A stretch of 6,366 nucleotides of DNA from an uncultured Limnohabitans sp. (GTDB lineage: Bacteria; Pseudomonadota; Gammaproteobacteria; Burkholderiales; Burkholderiaceae_C): the NCBI RefSeq assembly GCF_937889215.1, contig NZ_CALBEX010000415.1, positions 1 to 6,366 on the forward strand. The letters run 5' to 3'. Every line of letters starts with the position of its first letter. Positions within the stretch are counted from its first letter, which is position 1. Below the pieces are notes generated by a model. The model saw nothing but the letters and a program-made list of their open reading frames with translations, was not told the origin of the DNA and ran no database searches. A program made the position numbers and the translations under genes. Shown in pieces: positions 1 to 6,366 of this stretch.

Positions 1-740
<740 letters not shown>

Positions 741-747
741 TGACTTT

Positions 748-773
748 GGGGACAGATCTTTAGCTCTGTCCTC
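748..773 (+). repeat. Hairpin between sucC and sucD
   Basis: The arms 748-756 (GGGGACAGA) and 765-773 (TCTGTCCTC) form a 9-bp stem with one G.U wobble and an 8-nt loop. No T-run follows, so it does not look like an intrinsic terminator. It fills most of the 51-bp spacer and ends 18 nt before the sucD start. It may stabilise or process the sucC-sucD message, or be a small dispersed palindromic repeat. The role is inferred only. Confidence 0.55.
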
Positions 774-791
774 AACTGATTAGGAACAAAC

Positions 792-1688
792 ATGTCCATC
801 TACATCAACAAAGACACCAAAGTCATCACCCAAGGCATCACCGGCAAGACCGGTCAGTTCCACACTGAGAAGTGCCAGGAATACGCGAACGGCAAGAACT
901 GCTTCGTCGCGGGTGTGAACCCCAAGAAGGCTGGCGAGTCCATCTTCAACATCCCAATTTACGCCTCCGTTAAGGAAGCCGCCACCCAAACTGGCGCGAC
1001 TGTGTCCGTGATCTACGTGCCCCCAGCTGGCGCAGCCGCTGCGATCTGGGAAGCTGTCGAAGCCGACCTGGACATGGCGATTTGCATCACCGAAGGCATT
1101 CCAGTGCGTGACATGCTCGAAGTGCGCAACAAGATGAAGGCCAAAGAAGCCGCTGGCGGCAAGCGCACTTTGTTGCTCGGCCCCAACTGCCCCGGTTTGA
1201 TCACCCCCGACGAAATCAAGATCGGCATCATGCCCGGTCACATCCACCGCAAAGGCCGGATTGGCGTGGTGTCCCGCTCGGGTACCTTGACTTATGAAGC
1301 CGTGGCGATGTTGACCGAAGTGGGTTTGGGCCAGTCCAGCGCCGTCGGTATCGGTGGCGACCCGATCAACGGTTTGAAGCACATCGAAGTCATGCAAGCT
1401 TTCAACGACGATCCAGACACCGACGCCGTCATCATGATTGGCGAAATCGGCGGTCCAGACGAAGCCGAAGCCGCCATGTGGTGCAAAGCCAACATGAAGA
1501 AGCCTGTTGTGGGCTTCATCGCCGGTGTGACTGCCCCTCCCGGCAAGCGCATGGGCCATGCAGGTGCTTTGATTTCTGGCGGCGCCGACACGGCCGATGC
1601 CAAGCTGGCCATCATGGAAGAGTGCGGCTTCATCGTCACACGCAACCCGTCTGAATTGGGCAAATTGCTCAAGGCTCAGCTGAAGTAA
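792..1688 (+). CDS. sucD: Succinyl-CoA synthetase alpha subunit
   Basis: This 298-residue protein is the alpha subunit of succinyl-CoA synthetase; E. coli SucD has 289 residues. The N-terminal CoA-binding Rossmann domain carries [11 protein letters not shown] at about residues 15-25 and the conserved GVNPKKAG at 41-48. The central region has LLLGPNCPG (127-135) and [11 protein letters not shown] (159-169). The C-terminal domain holds GIGGDPING (186-194), GEIGG (217-221) and the active-site loop GHAGA, whose His256 corresponds to the histidine phosphorylated during catalysis. The ATG is preceded by AGGAA at 782-786, a suitable Shine-Dalgarno. The gene follows sucC and is closed by the terminator at 1751-1790. 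The gene is intact with no unusual residues. Antisense open frames over it are coding shadows. Confidence 0.98.
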   Translation: MSIYINKDTKVITQGITGKTGQFHTEKCQEYANGKNCFVAGVNPKKAGESIFNIPIYASVKEAATQTGATVSVIYVPPAGAAAAIWEAVEADLDMAICITEGIPVRDMLEVRNKMKAKEAAGGKRTLLLGPNCPGLITPDEIKIGIMPGHIHRKGRIGVVSRSGTLTYEAVAMLTEVGLGQSSAVGIGGDPINGLKHIEVMQAFNDDPDTDAVIMIGEIGGPDEAEAAMWCKANMKKPVVGFIAGVTAPPGKRMGHAGALISGGADTADAKLAIMEECGFIVTRNPSELGKLLKAQLK

Positions 1689-1750
1689 ACGCCTTCAAAG
1701 CCAGGTGAGCAACCCTGCCCGCAGGTGGGGTGTGGTTTGCCACAATACAA

Positions 1751-1790
1751 AAGCCGGATTTTCTGAGGGAAAATCCGGCTTCATTTTTGG
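1751..1790 (+). terminator. Rho-independent terminator after sucCD
   Basis: A perfect 13-bp stem pairs 1751-1763 (AAGCCGGATTTTC) with 1769-1781 (GAAAATCCGGCTT) around the 5-nt loop TGAGG. CATTTTTGG follows, giving a short U-tract. It lies 63 bp after the sucD stop and upstream of the terC start, so it should end the sucCD transcript. A TATATA at 1797-1802 just after it could be a -10 for terC, but no matching -35 was found. If terC is instead read from upstream, the hairpin would act as an attenuator. Confidence 0.92.
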
Positions 1791-1821
1791 TATTCGTATA
1801 TAGGCCCGCCTTGCCGTGGGT

Positions 1822-1827
1822 GAAAGG
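1822..1827 (+). promoter_or_regulatory. Shine-Dalgarno selecting the GTG start of the TerC gene
   Basis: GAAAGG lies 7 nt upstream of GTG 1835. It is the only purine-rich site near a start codon that leaves the gene downstream of the terminator at 1751-1790, so it decides the start. Confidence 0.65.
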
Positions 1828-1834
1828 TATCGCC

Positions 1835-2545
1835 GTGGAAGAATTTCTTACCGCCCATTTCTGGTTTGCTGTTGGCCAGATCATCATGATCGACATTTTG
1901 CTGGGGGGTGACAACGCGGTTGTGATCGCGCTGGCTTGCCGCCAGCTGCCTGAACACCAGCGGACCAAAGGGATTTTGTGGGGCACGGCCGGTGCCATCG
2001 TGTTGCGCGTGATCCTGATCTTTTTCGCGCTCACCTTGCTGGCGATCCCCTTCCTCAAGTTTGTGGGGGCGCTTTTGCTCATCTGGATTGGGGTCAAGCT
2101 TCTCACCCCTGATGCAGACGATGACCACAGCAACATCCAAGGCAGTGACAAGCTCTGGGGCGCGGTCAAAACCGTGATCATTGCCGACTTGGTCATGAGC
2201 GTGGACAACGTGATCGCCATCGCCGGTGCTGCCCAGACTTCGGGCAACGCCGACCACCAGATGCCTCTGGTCATCTTCGGTTTGCTGGTCAGCATCCCGA
2301 TCATTGTCTGGGGTAGCCAGTTGGTGCTCAAGTTGATGGACCGGTTCCCGATGATCATCACCGCCGGCGGCATGCTGCTGGGCTGGATTGCGGGCACCAT
2401 GACGCAAACCGATCCGGGCTTGGTGGCTTATTTACCGCAAGACAAAGTCTGGGGTTACGGCATGGGTGTGGCCGGTGCTTTGCTGGTGCTGGCTCTGGGC
2501 AAGTTCATCATGGCGCGCCGACCCTCGGCACAGGAAGCCGCCTGA
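1835..2545 (+). CDS. TerC/YjbE-family integral membrane protein, putative metal ion exporter
   Basis: From the GTG at 1835 this is a 236-residue hydrophobic protein with about seven predicted membrane segments (roughly 10-32, 48-70, 72-90, 110-132, 145-165, 172-190, 207-227). It shows the two acidic TerC signatures, IDILLGGDNAVV (Asp20, Asp26, Asn27) and ADLVMSVDNVIAI (Asp118, Asp124, Asn125). They sit in equivalent positions of the two halves and probably line the ion path. Relatives such as Bacillus YkoY/YjbE and E. coli Alx are linked to manganese export or metal supply to secreted proteins; the substrate here is not shown by the sequence. GAAAGG at 1822-1827 sits 7 nt before the GTG. An in-frame ATG at 1730 would place the sucCD terminator inside the gene and add a hydrophilic, non-family N-terminus, so it is unlikely. 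A linker at about 91-108 is rich in Asp and His. Confidence 0.9.
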   Translation: MEEFLTAHFWFAVGQIIMIDILLGGDNAVVIALACRQLPEHQRTKGILWGTAGAIVLRVILIFFALTLLAIPFLKFVGALLLIWIGVKLLTPDADDDHSNIQGSDKLWGAVKTVIIADLVMSVDNVIAIAGAAQTSGNADHQMPLVIFGLLVSIPIIVWGSQLVLKLMDRFPMIITAGGMLLGWIAGTMTQTDPGLVAYLPQDKVWGYGMGVAGALLVLALGKFIMARRPSAQEAA

Positions 2546-2558
2546 CGCCCATCAGGCG
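2539..2558 (+). repeat. Hairpin overlapping the TerC gene stop codon
   Basis: CGCCTGA (2539-2545, containing the TGA stop) pairs perfectly with TCAGGCG (2552-2558) across a 6-nt loop. Only TTGGTG follows, so it is a poor intrinsic terminator. It may protect the 3' end of the terC message or weaken read-through into pilA. No convincing sigma-70 or sigma-54 promoter was found in the remaining 77 bp before pilA. Confidence 0.4.
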
Positions 2559-2635
2559 TTGGTGCGCAATTGTCACTGGCGTTTTGGGGAATGCATGGAT
2601 TACCATCGATACCCAAATAACAGGGGGAGAATTCC

Positions 2636-3118
2636 ATGTACACAAGACAGCAAGGTTTGACTTTGATTGAGCTGATGATCGTCATTGCGATCATTGGCAT
2701 TTTGGGTGCCTTGGCGCTTCCGGCTTATCAGGATTACAGCATTCGCGCCAAAGCGTCTGAAATGCTGCTGGCGGCTGGGGGGTGCAAGACAGCGGTCAAC
2801 GAGGCCATCAGCTCGGCGTCCCAAGCCGATGTGTCTGCCACTTTGCCCAAAGTTTGCGAGAGCCAAACCAGCCAATATGTCATCCAGATCAGCGCCGATG
2901 CGAATGGCGTGATCACCGTGGTCGGCAACCACGAAGCCCTGCGCGGCAGCACCAGTGCTTCTGCTAACAGCATTTCTTTAACGCCCCTGCAAACGGCTAG
3001 CACCCCGGTCAGCGGCAGCACCGACGGTGGCAAGCCGATTGCCAGCTGGCGCTGCGGCCCCTCCACCAGCAACGGTTTGCCGCTCAAATACCTGCCCGCA
3101 TCGTGTAAAGCCAGTTGA
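2636..3118 (+). CDS. pilA: Type IV pilin (PilA-like major pilin precursor)
   Basis: This 160-residue prepilin has a 7-residue leader, MYTRQQG, followed by [20 protein letters not shown], the type IVa pilin signature. The expected prepilin peptidase cut is after Gly7. Glu12 is the conserved mature Glu5 needed for methylation and assembly. The first mature residue is Leu instead of the usual Phe. The hydrophobic N-terminal helix runs to about residue 30 and continues as [17 protein letters not shown]. Cys140 and Cys157 near the end fit the usual disulfide-bonded D-region. Cys50 and Cys74 could form a second disulfide. The stretch 105-131 is rich in Ser and Thr, and the last residue is Ser. AGGGGGAG at 2622-2629 is a strong ribosome-binding site. 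No pilus assembly genes are nearby, so it depends on machinery encoded elsewhere. A minor pilin is possible, but size and cysteine layout favour the major subunit. Confidence 0.93.
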   Translation: MYTRQQGLTLIELMIVIAIIGILGALALPAYQDYSIRAKASEMLLAAGGCKTAVNEAISSASQADVSATLPKVCESQTSQYVIQISADANGVITVVGNHEALRGSTSASANSISLTPLQTASTPVSGSTDGGKPIASWRCGPSTSNGLPLKYLPASCKAS

Positions 3119-3126
3119 TAGAGCCA

Positions 3127-3166
3127 CCCGGCACTTGCGCGTGCCGGGAAGGCCACCCGCTTTTTT
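3127..3166 (+). terminator. Probable terminator after pilA
   Basis: CCCGGCAC (3127-3134) pairs perfectly with GTGCCGGG (3141-3148) over a 6-nt loop, beginning 9 nt after the pilA stop. A run of six T occurs at 3161-3166, 12 nt after the stem, so the architecture is not classic. GCCACCCG is repeated directly at 3123-3130 and 3152-3159 on either side of the stem. Termination or 3'-end protection is plausible. Confidence 0.6.
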
Positions 3167-3177
3167 GCGCCAAGATT

Positions 3178-3256
3178 TCAGCCACTTTTTCAGGCCTGAG
3201 CAAGCTTGAAGAAAGCGTGGCTGCTCAAGTTCTGGGCTTGAAAATATCAGCCACGC
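3178..3256 (+). repeat. Competing inverted repeats in the pilA-regulator spacer
   Basis: GCGTGGCTG (3215-3223) is the exact reverse complement of CAGCCACGC (3248-3256), and an inner TCAAG/CTTGA pair (3225-3229, 3237-3241) can extend the structure. A second copy of CAGCCAC at 3179-3185 can pair with the same GTGGCTG, so two hairpins are mutually exclusive. Perfect palindromes TCAGGCCTGA (3190-3199) and CAAGCTTG (3201-3208) lie between. No open reading frame of recognisable type is present in 3119-3402. The role is unknown. Confidence 0.45.
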
Positions 3257-3329
3257 AGGCACAGTGCGACTTGGCGGAACACGCCTGACATCTTTAGAGT
3301 CTTTCGAGAGGTTGTAAAAGTTCTGCATA

Positions 3330-3349
3330 AATTACCCAATTGGGTAATT
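3330..3349 (+). promoter_or_regulatory. Perfect 20-bp palindrome, putative operator of the response regulator gene
   Basis: The half-site AATTACCCAA is followed directly by its reverse complement, making a 20-bp perfect palindrome with no spacer. Its centre is about 63 bp upstream of the regulator ATG, in a very AT-rich stretch. ATAAATT recurs at 3327, 3352 and 3369. The size and symmetry fit a site for a dimeric regulator; which protein binds is not shown. Autoregulation by the downstream FixJ/LuxR-type protein is one possibility. Confidence 0.5.
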
Positions 3350-3375
3350 ACATAAATTGGCATATTTGATAAATT

Positions 3376-3393
3376 ATTTGGTAAATTCCAAAT
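3376..3393 (+). promoter_or_regulatory. Second inverted repeat upstream of the response regulator gene
   Basis: ATTTGG (3376-3381) and CCAAAT (3388-3393) are inverted arms around a 6-bp AT spacer, ending 9 bp before the ATG. TTGGCA at 3357-3362 resembles a -35 box, with TAAATT at 3382-3387 as a poor, widely spaced (19 bp) -10. If that is the promoter, this repeat covers its -10 region. The evidence is weak. Confidence 0.3.
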
Positions 3394-3402
3394 TGATACT
3401 TT

Positions 3403-4050
3403 ATGAAAAAACGACTGGGCCACATATTTTTGGTCGACGACAACCACGACATGCGCTTTTACCTCAGCGACATGTTGATCATGTTGGGTTATACCGTTGA
3501 CACTTTTGACAATGCAAATGCGTTTCTCGACAACGCGATGGACATCTCGCCGGCGGTTTTGTTGTTGGACATGCGCATGCCAGGCATCAACGGCTTGGAG
3601 TTGCAGCTGCGCATGGAGTCTTTGTGCCGCAAAACGCCGATCATTTTCATCAGTGGGGAAAGCGACAAGGACGAAATCATTGAAGCCTTTCGCATGGGCG
3701 CAGTGGATTTTCTGCTCAAGCCGTTCAACCGTGAAAAGCTGTGTCAGGTGGTGGACAAGGCGCTTGAAATGGACCGTCAAAGGAACCATGAGTTCGTCAA
3801 GACCGATGTGCTCAGGCGTTCTTTTGAGACATTGTCAGCGCGAGAGCAGGAAATCTTCATGCTGATTGTTCAGGGGCTCACCAACAAAGGCATTGCCGAA
3901 GTCACTGGAATACAGCCGGGTACGGCCAAAAAACACCGCGCCACCATCTACCAAAAGTTCCAAATCAACACCAGTGCCGAACTCATCAGCCAATGCCAAG
4001 GTGTGGATTTGAGCCAACTCAAGGTCACCGAAGAGAACGCAGAACAGTAA
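3403..4050 (+). CDS. FixJ/LuxR-family two-component response regulator, orphan
   Basis: This 215-residue protein has an N-terminal receiver domain (about 7-122) and a C-terminal LuxR-type helix-turn-helix (about 143-197). The receiver residues are in place: acidic pair Asp12/Asp13, phospho-acceptor Asp56 in LLLDMRMPG, switch Ser84 in FISGE, and Lys107-Pro108 in LLKPF. The DNA-binding part reads LSAREQEIFMLIVQGLTNKGIA, then a recognition helix with GTAKKHRATIYQKF, as in FixJ-type regulators. Phosphorylation by a histidine kinase should control dimerisation and DNA binding, but no kinase is encoded within the window. The start has no visible Shine-Dalgarno; the AT-rich leader (GATACTTTATG) may allow weak or SD-independent initiation. 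The upstream palindrome at 3330-3349 suggests regulation at its own promoter. No clear terminator follows. The target genes cannot be named. Confidence 0.93.
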   Translation: MKKRLGHIFLVDDNHDMRFYLSDMLIMLGYTVDTFDNANAFLDNAMDISPAVLLLDMRMPGINGLELQLRMESLCRKTPIIFISGESDKDEIIEAFRMGAVDFLLKPFNREKLCQVVDKALEMDRQRNHEFVKTDVLRRSFETLSAREQEIFMLIVQGLTNKGIAEVTGIQPGTAKKHRATIYQKFQINTSAELISQCQGVDLSQLKVTEENAEQ

Positions 4051-4155
4051 GGCTTTCCTGGTGAAGAGGATGACGGGGCCGTTGCCAAGCCACGAGCACT
4101 TCGCGCAGGCCTTGCTTACAAAACTCGCATATCCAAAAGTGATGGGTGGCCCGGT

Positions 4156-4161
4156 TAAAAT
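4156..4161 (+). promoter_or_regulatory. Putative -10 box of the riboswitch-metH transcript
   Basis: TAAAAT matches the sigma-70 -10 consensus at five of six positions. It would place the transcription start near 4167-4169, exactly where the riboswitch P1 stem begins (4170). No good -35 was found at 16-18 bp spacing, so the promoter may be activator-dependent or weak. Confidence 0.45.
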
Positions 4162-4169
4162 CTGCACTT

Positions 4170-4264
4170 CCCCAAGGAGCGTTGCAGCCCGCCGCCGCCA
4201 AGGCGCAGCAGGTCAGGCTTGGGGCTGTTCTGATCCAGAAACATTGTGCACAACCACGCTCACC
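4170..4264 (+). ncRNA. S-adenosylhomocysteine (SAH) riboswitch aptamer
   Basis: The conserved blocks of the SAH riboswitch are present in order: CAAGGAGCGTTGCAGC (4173-4188), GTCAGGCTTGGGG (4212-4224) and AACCACGCTCACC (4252-4264). P1 is formed by CCCCAAG (4170-4176) with CTTGGGG (4218-4224). P2 can form from GTTGC (4181-4185) with GCAGC (4205-4209). The pseudoknot pairs GAGCG (4177-4181) with CGCTC (4257-4261); base 4181 could be used by only one of these two helices. A small hairpin, GTTCTG with CAGAAAC (4227-4242), occupies the variable region. This RNA class binds SAH, discriminates against SAM, and turns on genes for SAH recycling such as metH and ahcY in proteobacteria. Its place directly before metH fits that role. 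The call rests on recalled consensus, not on a covariance search. Confidence 0.9.
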
Positions 4265-4281
4265 TGTTAGCCCAAGGTGAG
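4259..4281 (+). promoter_or_regulatory. Ribosome-binding-site sequestering hairpin (SAH switch platform)
   Basis: CTCACCT (4259-4265) is perfectly complementary to AGGTGAG (4275-4281) across a 9-nt loop. The second arm contains the metH Shine-Dalgarno, AAGGTGA (4274-4280). The first arm overlaps the 3' pseudoknot strand CGCTC (4257-4261). Pseudoknot and hairpin cannot coexist, so SAH binding should free the ribosome-binding site and turn translation on. Confidence 0.75.
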
Positions 4282-4284
4282 TCC

Positions 4285-6366
4285 GTGTCTGTTGTTGCCC
4301 CAGAAATCCTTTCCGTTCCCCCCATGAAGTTGTCCGGTCTGGAGCCTGTCTCCATCGGCACCGGGTCGCTGTTTGTCAACGTGGGCGAGCGCACCAACGT
4401 GACCGGCTCCAAGGCCTTTGCCCGCATGATCCTGAACGGCGAGTACGAGCAGGCCTTGGCCGTGGCGCGCCAACAGGTCGAGAACGGCGCGCAGGTGATC
4501 GATGTCAACATGGACGAAGCCATGCTCGACAGTCAGGCGGCCATGGTGCGATTTTTGAACCTGATGGCCGGTGAGCCCGACATCGCCCGTGTGCCGGTGA
4601 TGGTGGATTCGTCCAAATGGACGGTGATCGAAGCCGGTCTGCGCTGCATTCAGGGCAAGGGCATCGTCAACTCGATCAGCATGAAAGAGGGCGTAGACGA
4701 ATTCAAGCGCCAAGCCAAGTTGGTCAAGCGCTACGGTGCTGCCGCCGTGGTCATGGCGTTCGACGAAAAAGGCCAGGCCGACATCTACGAACGCAAAATC
4801 GAGATTTGCGAGCGCGCTTACCGCGTGCTGGTGGACGAGGTGGGCTTCCCGCCAGAAGACATCATTTTTGACCCCAACATTTTTGCCATCGCCACCGGCA
4901 TCGAAGAGCACAACAACTACGCGGTGGACTTCATCAATGCCACGCGCTGGATCAAAACCAACCTGCCGGGTGCCAAGGTGTCGGGCGGTGTGTCGAACGT
5001 GAGCTTTTCATTCCGTGGCAACGACCCGGTGCGTGAAGCGATCCACACCGTATTCCTGTACCACGCCATCCAGGCGGGCATGGACATGGGCATCGTCAAC
5101 GCGGGCATGGTTGGCGTGTACGACGATCTGGAGCCGAACTTACGCGAGCGTGTCGAAGACGTGGTGCTGAACCGCCGCCCTGATGCGGGCGAGCGCTTGG
5201 TGGAAGTGGCCGACAGTGCCAAGGGCGCGGCCAAAGACGAGAGCACCAAGCTGGCCTGGCGCGGCACGCCCGATGCACCTGTGCGCGTGGCGCAGCGTTT
5301 GAGCCATTCGCTGGTGCATGGCATCACCGACTTCATCAGCGACGACACTGAAGAGGCCTACCAAGAGATTTTGGCCAAGGGCGGTCGTCCGCTGCATGTG
5401 ATCGAAGGCCCGTTGATGGACGGCATGAACATGGTCGGTGACCTGTTCGGCCAAGGCAAGATGTTCTTGCCGCAGGTCGTCAAAAGCGCTCGCGTGATGA
5501 AGCAGGCCGTGGCGCATTTGCTGCCCTACATCGAGGCTGAAAAACTCGCGCAAGAAGCGGCGGGCCAAGACGTCAAAGCCAAGGGCAAGATCGTGATTGC
5601 TACTGTTAAGGGCGATGTGCACGACATCGGCAAAAACATCGTTACCGTGGTCTTGCAGTGCAACAACTTTGAAGTGGTCAACATGGGCGTGATGGTGCCC
5701 TGTCACGAAATTCTGGCCAAAGCCAAAGCAGAAAACGCCGACATCATTGGCCTGTCGGGCCTGATCACGCCCAGCCTCGAAGAGATGCAGTACGTGGCCA
5801 GTGAGATGGAAAAAGACCCGTACTTCCGCGAGCGCCAGATGCCGCTGCTCATTGGTGGTGCCACCTGCAGCCGCGTGCACACCGCCGTAAAGATCGCGCC
5901 ACATTACAGTGGCCCGGTGGTCTATGTGCCCGACGCTTCGCGCAGCGTGGGTGTTGCGCAAGGCTTGTTGTCTGAGCAAGCCGCCAAATTCATCGCTGAC
6001 CTGAGCGCCGATTACGACAAGGTGCGCGAGCTGCACGCTAACAAAAAGCAAACGCCGATGTGGACGTTGGCGCAAGCCCGCGCCAACAAGACGCCCATCG
6101 ACTGGACCCAAGGCGTGCCCGCTGCGCCCAAGTTCATAGGCCGACGCGTGTTCAAAAACTACGACCTGGCCGAAATCGCGCAGTACATCGACTGGGGTCC
6201 GTTCTTCCAGACTTGGGATTTGGCGGGGCCTTTCCCCGCCATCCTGGATGACGAAGTGGTGGGCGATCAGGCGCGCAAGGTGTTGGCCGATGGCCAGGCC
6301 ATGCTCAAAAAAATCATCGATGGTCGTTGGGTCACGGCCAACGCGGTACTGGGCCTGTATCCCGCT
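4285..6366 (+). CDS. metH: Cobalamin-dependent methionine synthase, pterin/B12/AdoMet part (split MetH), 3' end missing
   Basis: This enzyme transfers the methyl group of 5-methyltetrahydrofolate to homocysteine through cobalamin, making methionine. 694 residues are visible and the frame is open to the window end. The pterin-binding domain spans about 27-290, with [32 protein letters not shown] and [13 protein letters not shown]. The B12-binding cap helices lie near 335-420. The cobalamin domain has the DxHxxG motif with Asp444, His446 (axial cobalt ligand) and Gly449, then [11 protein letters not shown] and [14 protein letters not shown]. The AdoMet activation domain starts near 596 with [17 protein letters not shown] and is cut off. 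The N-terminal homocysteine/zinc domain of full-length MetH (about 350 residues) is absent, so the protein must work with a separately encoded partner, as in other split MetH bacteria. GTG 4285 is chosen over ATG 4324 because AAGGTGA precedes it and is controlled by the SAH riboswitch. Confidence 0.95.
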   Translation, partial: MSVVAPEILSVPPMKLSGLEPVSIGTGSLFVNVGERTNVTGSKAFARMILNGEYEQALAVARQQVENGAQVIDVNMDEAMLDSQAAMVRFLNLMAGEPDIARVPVMVDSSKWTVIEAGLRCIQGKGIVNSISMKEGVDEFKRQAKLVKRYGAAAVVMAFDEKGQADIYERKIEICERAYRVLVDEVGFPPEDIIFDPNIFAIATGIEEHNNYAVDFINATRWIKTNLPGAKVSGGVSNVSFSFRGNDPVREAIHTVFLYHAIQAGMDMGIVNAGMVGVYDDLEPNLRERVEDVVLNRRPDAGERLVEVADSAKGAAKDESTKLAWRGTPDAPVRVAQRLSHSLVHGITDFISDDTEEAYQEILAKGGRPLHVIEGPLMDGMNMVGDLFGQGKMFLPQVVKSARVMKQAVAHLLPYIEAEKLAQEAAGQDVKAKGKIVIATVKGDVHDIGKNIVTVVLQCNNFEVVNMGVMVPCHEILAKAKAENADIIGLSGLITPSLEEMQYVASEMEKDPYFRERQMPLLIGGATCSRVHTAVKIAPHYSGPVVYVPDASRSVGVAQGLLSEQAAKFIADLSADYDKVRELHANKKQTPMWTLAQARANKTPIDWTQGVPAAPKFIGRRVFKNYDLAEIAQYIDWGPFFQTWDLAGPFPAILDDEVVGDQARKVLADGQAMLKKIIDGRWVTANAVLGLYPA

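Noticed and set aside
780..1559. 259-residue antisense frame over sucD
   Set aside because: It is a shadow of sucD codon use, His- and Val-rich with no family-like motif, and no ribosome-binding site was seen for it.
1689..1834. Possible yybP-ykoY manganese riboswitch before the TerC gene
   Set aside because: TerC relatives often carry this riboswitch, but the conserved loops of that class are not recognisable here; the only strong structure is an intrinsic terminator.
2577..2595. Possible sigma-54 promoter for pilA (TGGC ... TGCA)
   Set aside because: The GG and GC elements are 13 bases apart instead of the required 10, and the rest of the consensus is poor.
2978..3328. 116-residue - strand frame overlapping the end of pilA and the spacer
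   Set aside because: It overlaps well-supported pilA coding sequence, crosses the probable terminator, and its translation resembles no known protein.
4061..4270. 69-residue + strand frame between the regulator and metH
   Set aside because: Its second half overlaps the SAH riboswitch, and the translation shows no family-like features.
4051..4284. Cobalamin riboswitch before the B12-dependent metH
   Set aside because: No B12-box-like sequence was seen and the leader is too short; the conserved blocks match the SAH class instead.
4324..4326. ATG as alternative metH start
   Set aside because: It lacks a Shine-Dalgarno, while GTG 4285 has AAGGTGA positioned within the riboswitch platform.
5140..6111. 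323-residue antisense frame over metH
   Set aside because: The + strand metH frame has all catalytic motifs; the antisense frame is His-rich, repetitive in composition and without recognisable domains.

Overview
The window is ordinary chromosome from a betaproteobacterium, most likely Burkholderiales and probably near Comamonadaceae. This placement rests on the protein flavour, the moderately high GC, the sucC-sucD-terC-pilA gene order, and a methionine synthase that lacks its homocysteine domain and has an SAH riboswitch leader. It is an inference without database support. All genes read on the + strand, and no mobile element, CRISPR array, tRNA or rRNA was seen.

Layout: (1) 1-1688 holds the 3' two-thirds of sucC and all of sucD, the two subunits of succinyl-CoA synthetase. 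They are separated by 51 bp carrying a 9-bp hairpin. (2) A strong intrinsic terminator (1751-1790) closes this operon. (3) 1835-2545 encodes a TerC/YjbE-type membrane protein, probably a metal transporter. Its likely start is a GTG with a good Shine-Dalgarno, not the upstream ATG, which lies before the terminator. (4) 2636-3118 encodes a type IV major-pilin-like protein, followed by a GC-rich hairpin with a delayed T-run. (5) 3167-3402 is non-coding: a GC-rich part with competing inverted repeats, then a very AT-rich part with a perfect 20-bp palindrome and repeated ATAAATT words. (6) 3403-4050 encodes a FixJ/LuxR-type response regulator with no adjacent kinase. (7) 4170-4281 is an S-adenosylhomocysteine (SAH) riboswitch with a readable expression platform, leading into (8) metH (4285 to the window end). 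This metH begins directly at the pterin-binding domain.

The clearest functional link is riboswitch plus metH. SAH accumulation should expose the metH ribosome-binding site and raise methionine synthase, which consumes the homocysteine made from SAH. The remaining genes (TCA cycle, metal transport, pilus, regulator) look like independent units; no new multi-gene system is evident. The best candidates for follow-up are the SAH switch platform, the missing homocysteine-domain partner of MetH, and the palindromic control region of the orphan regulator.
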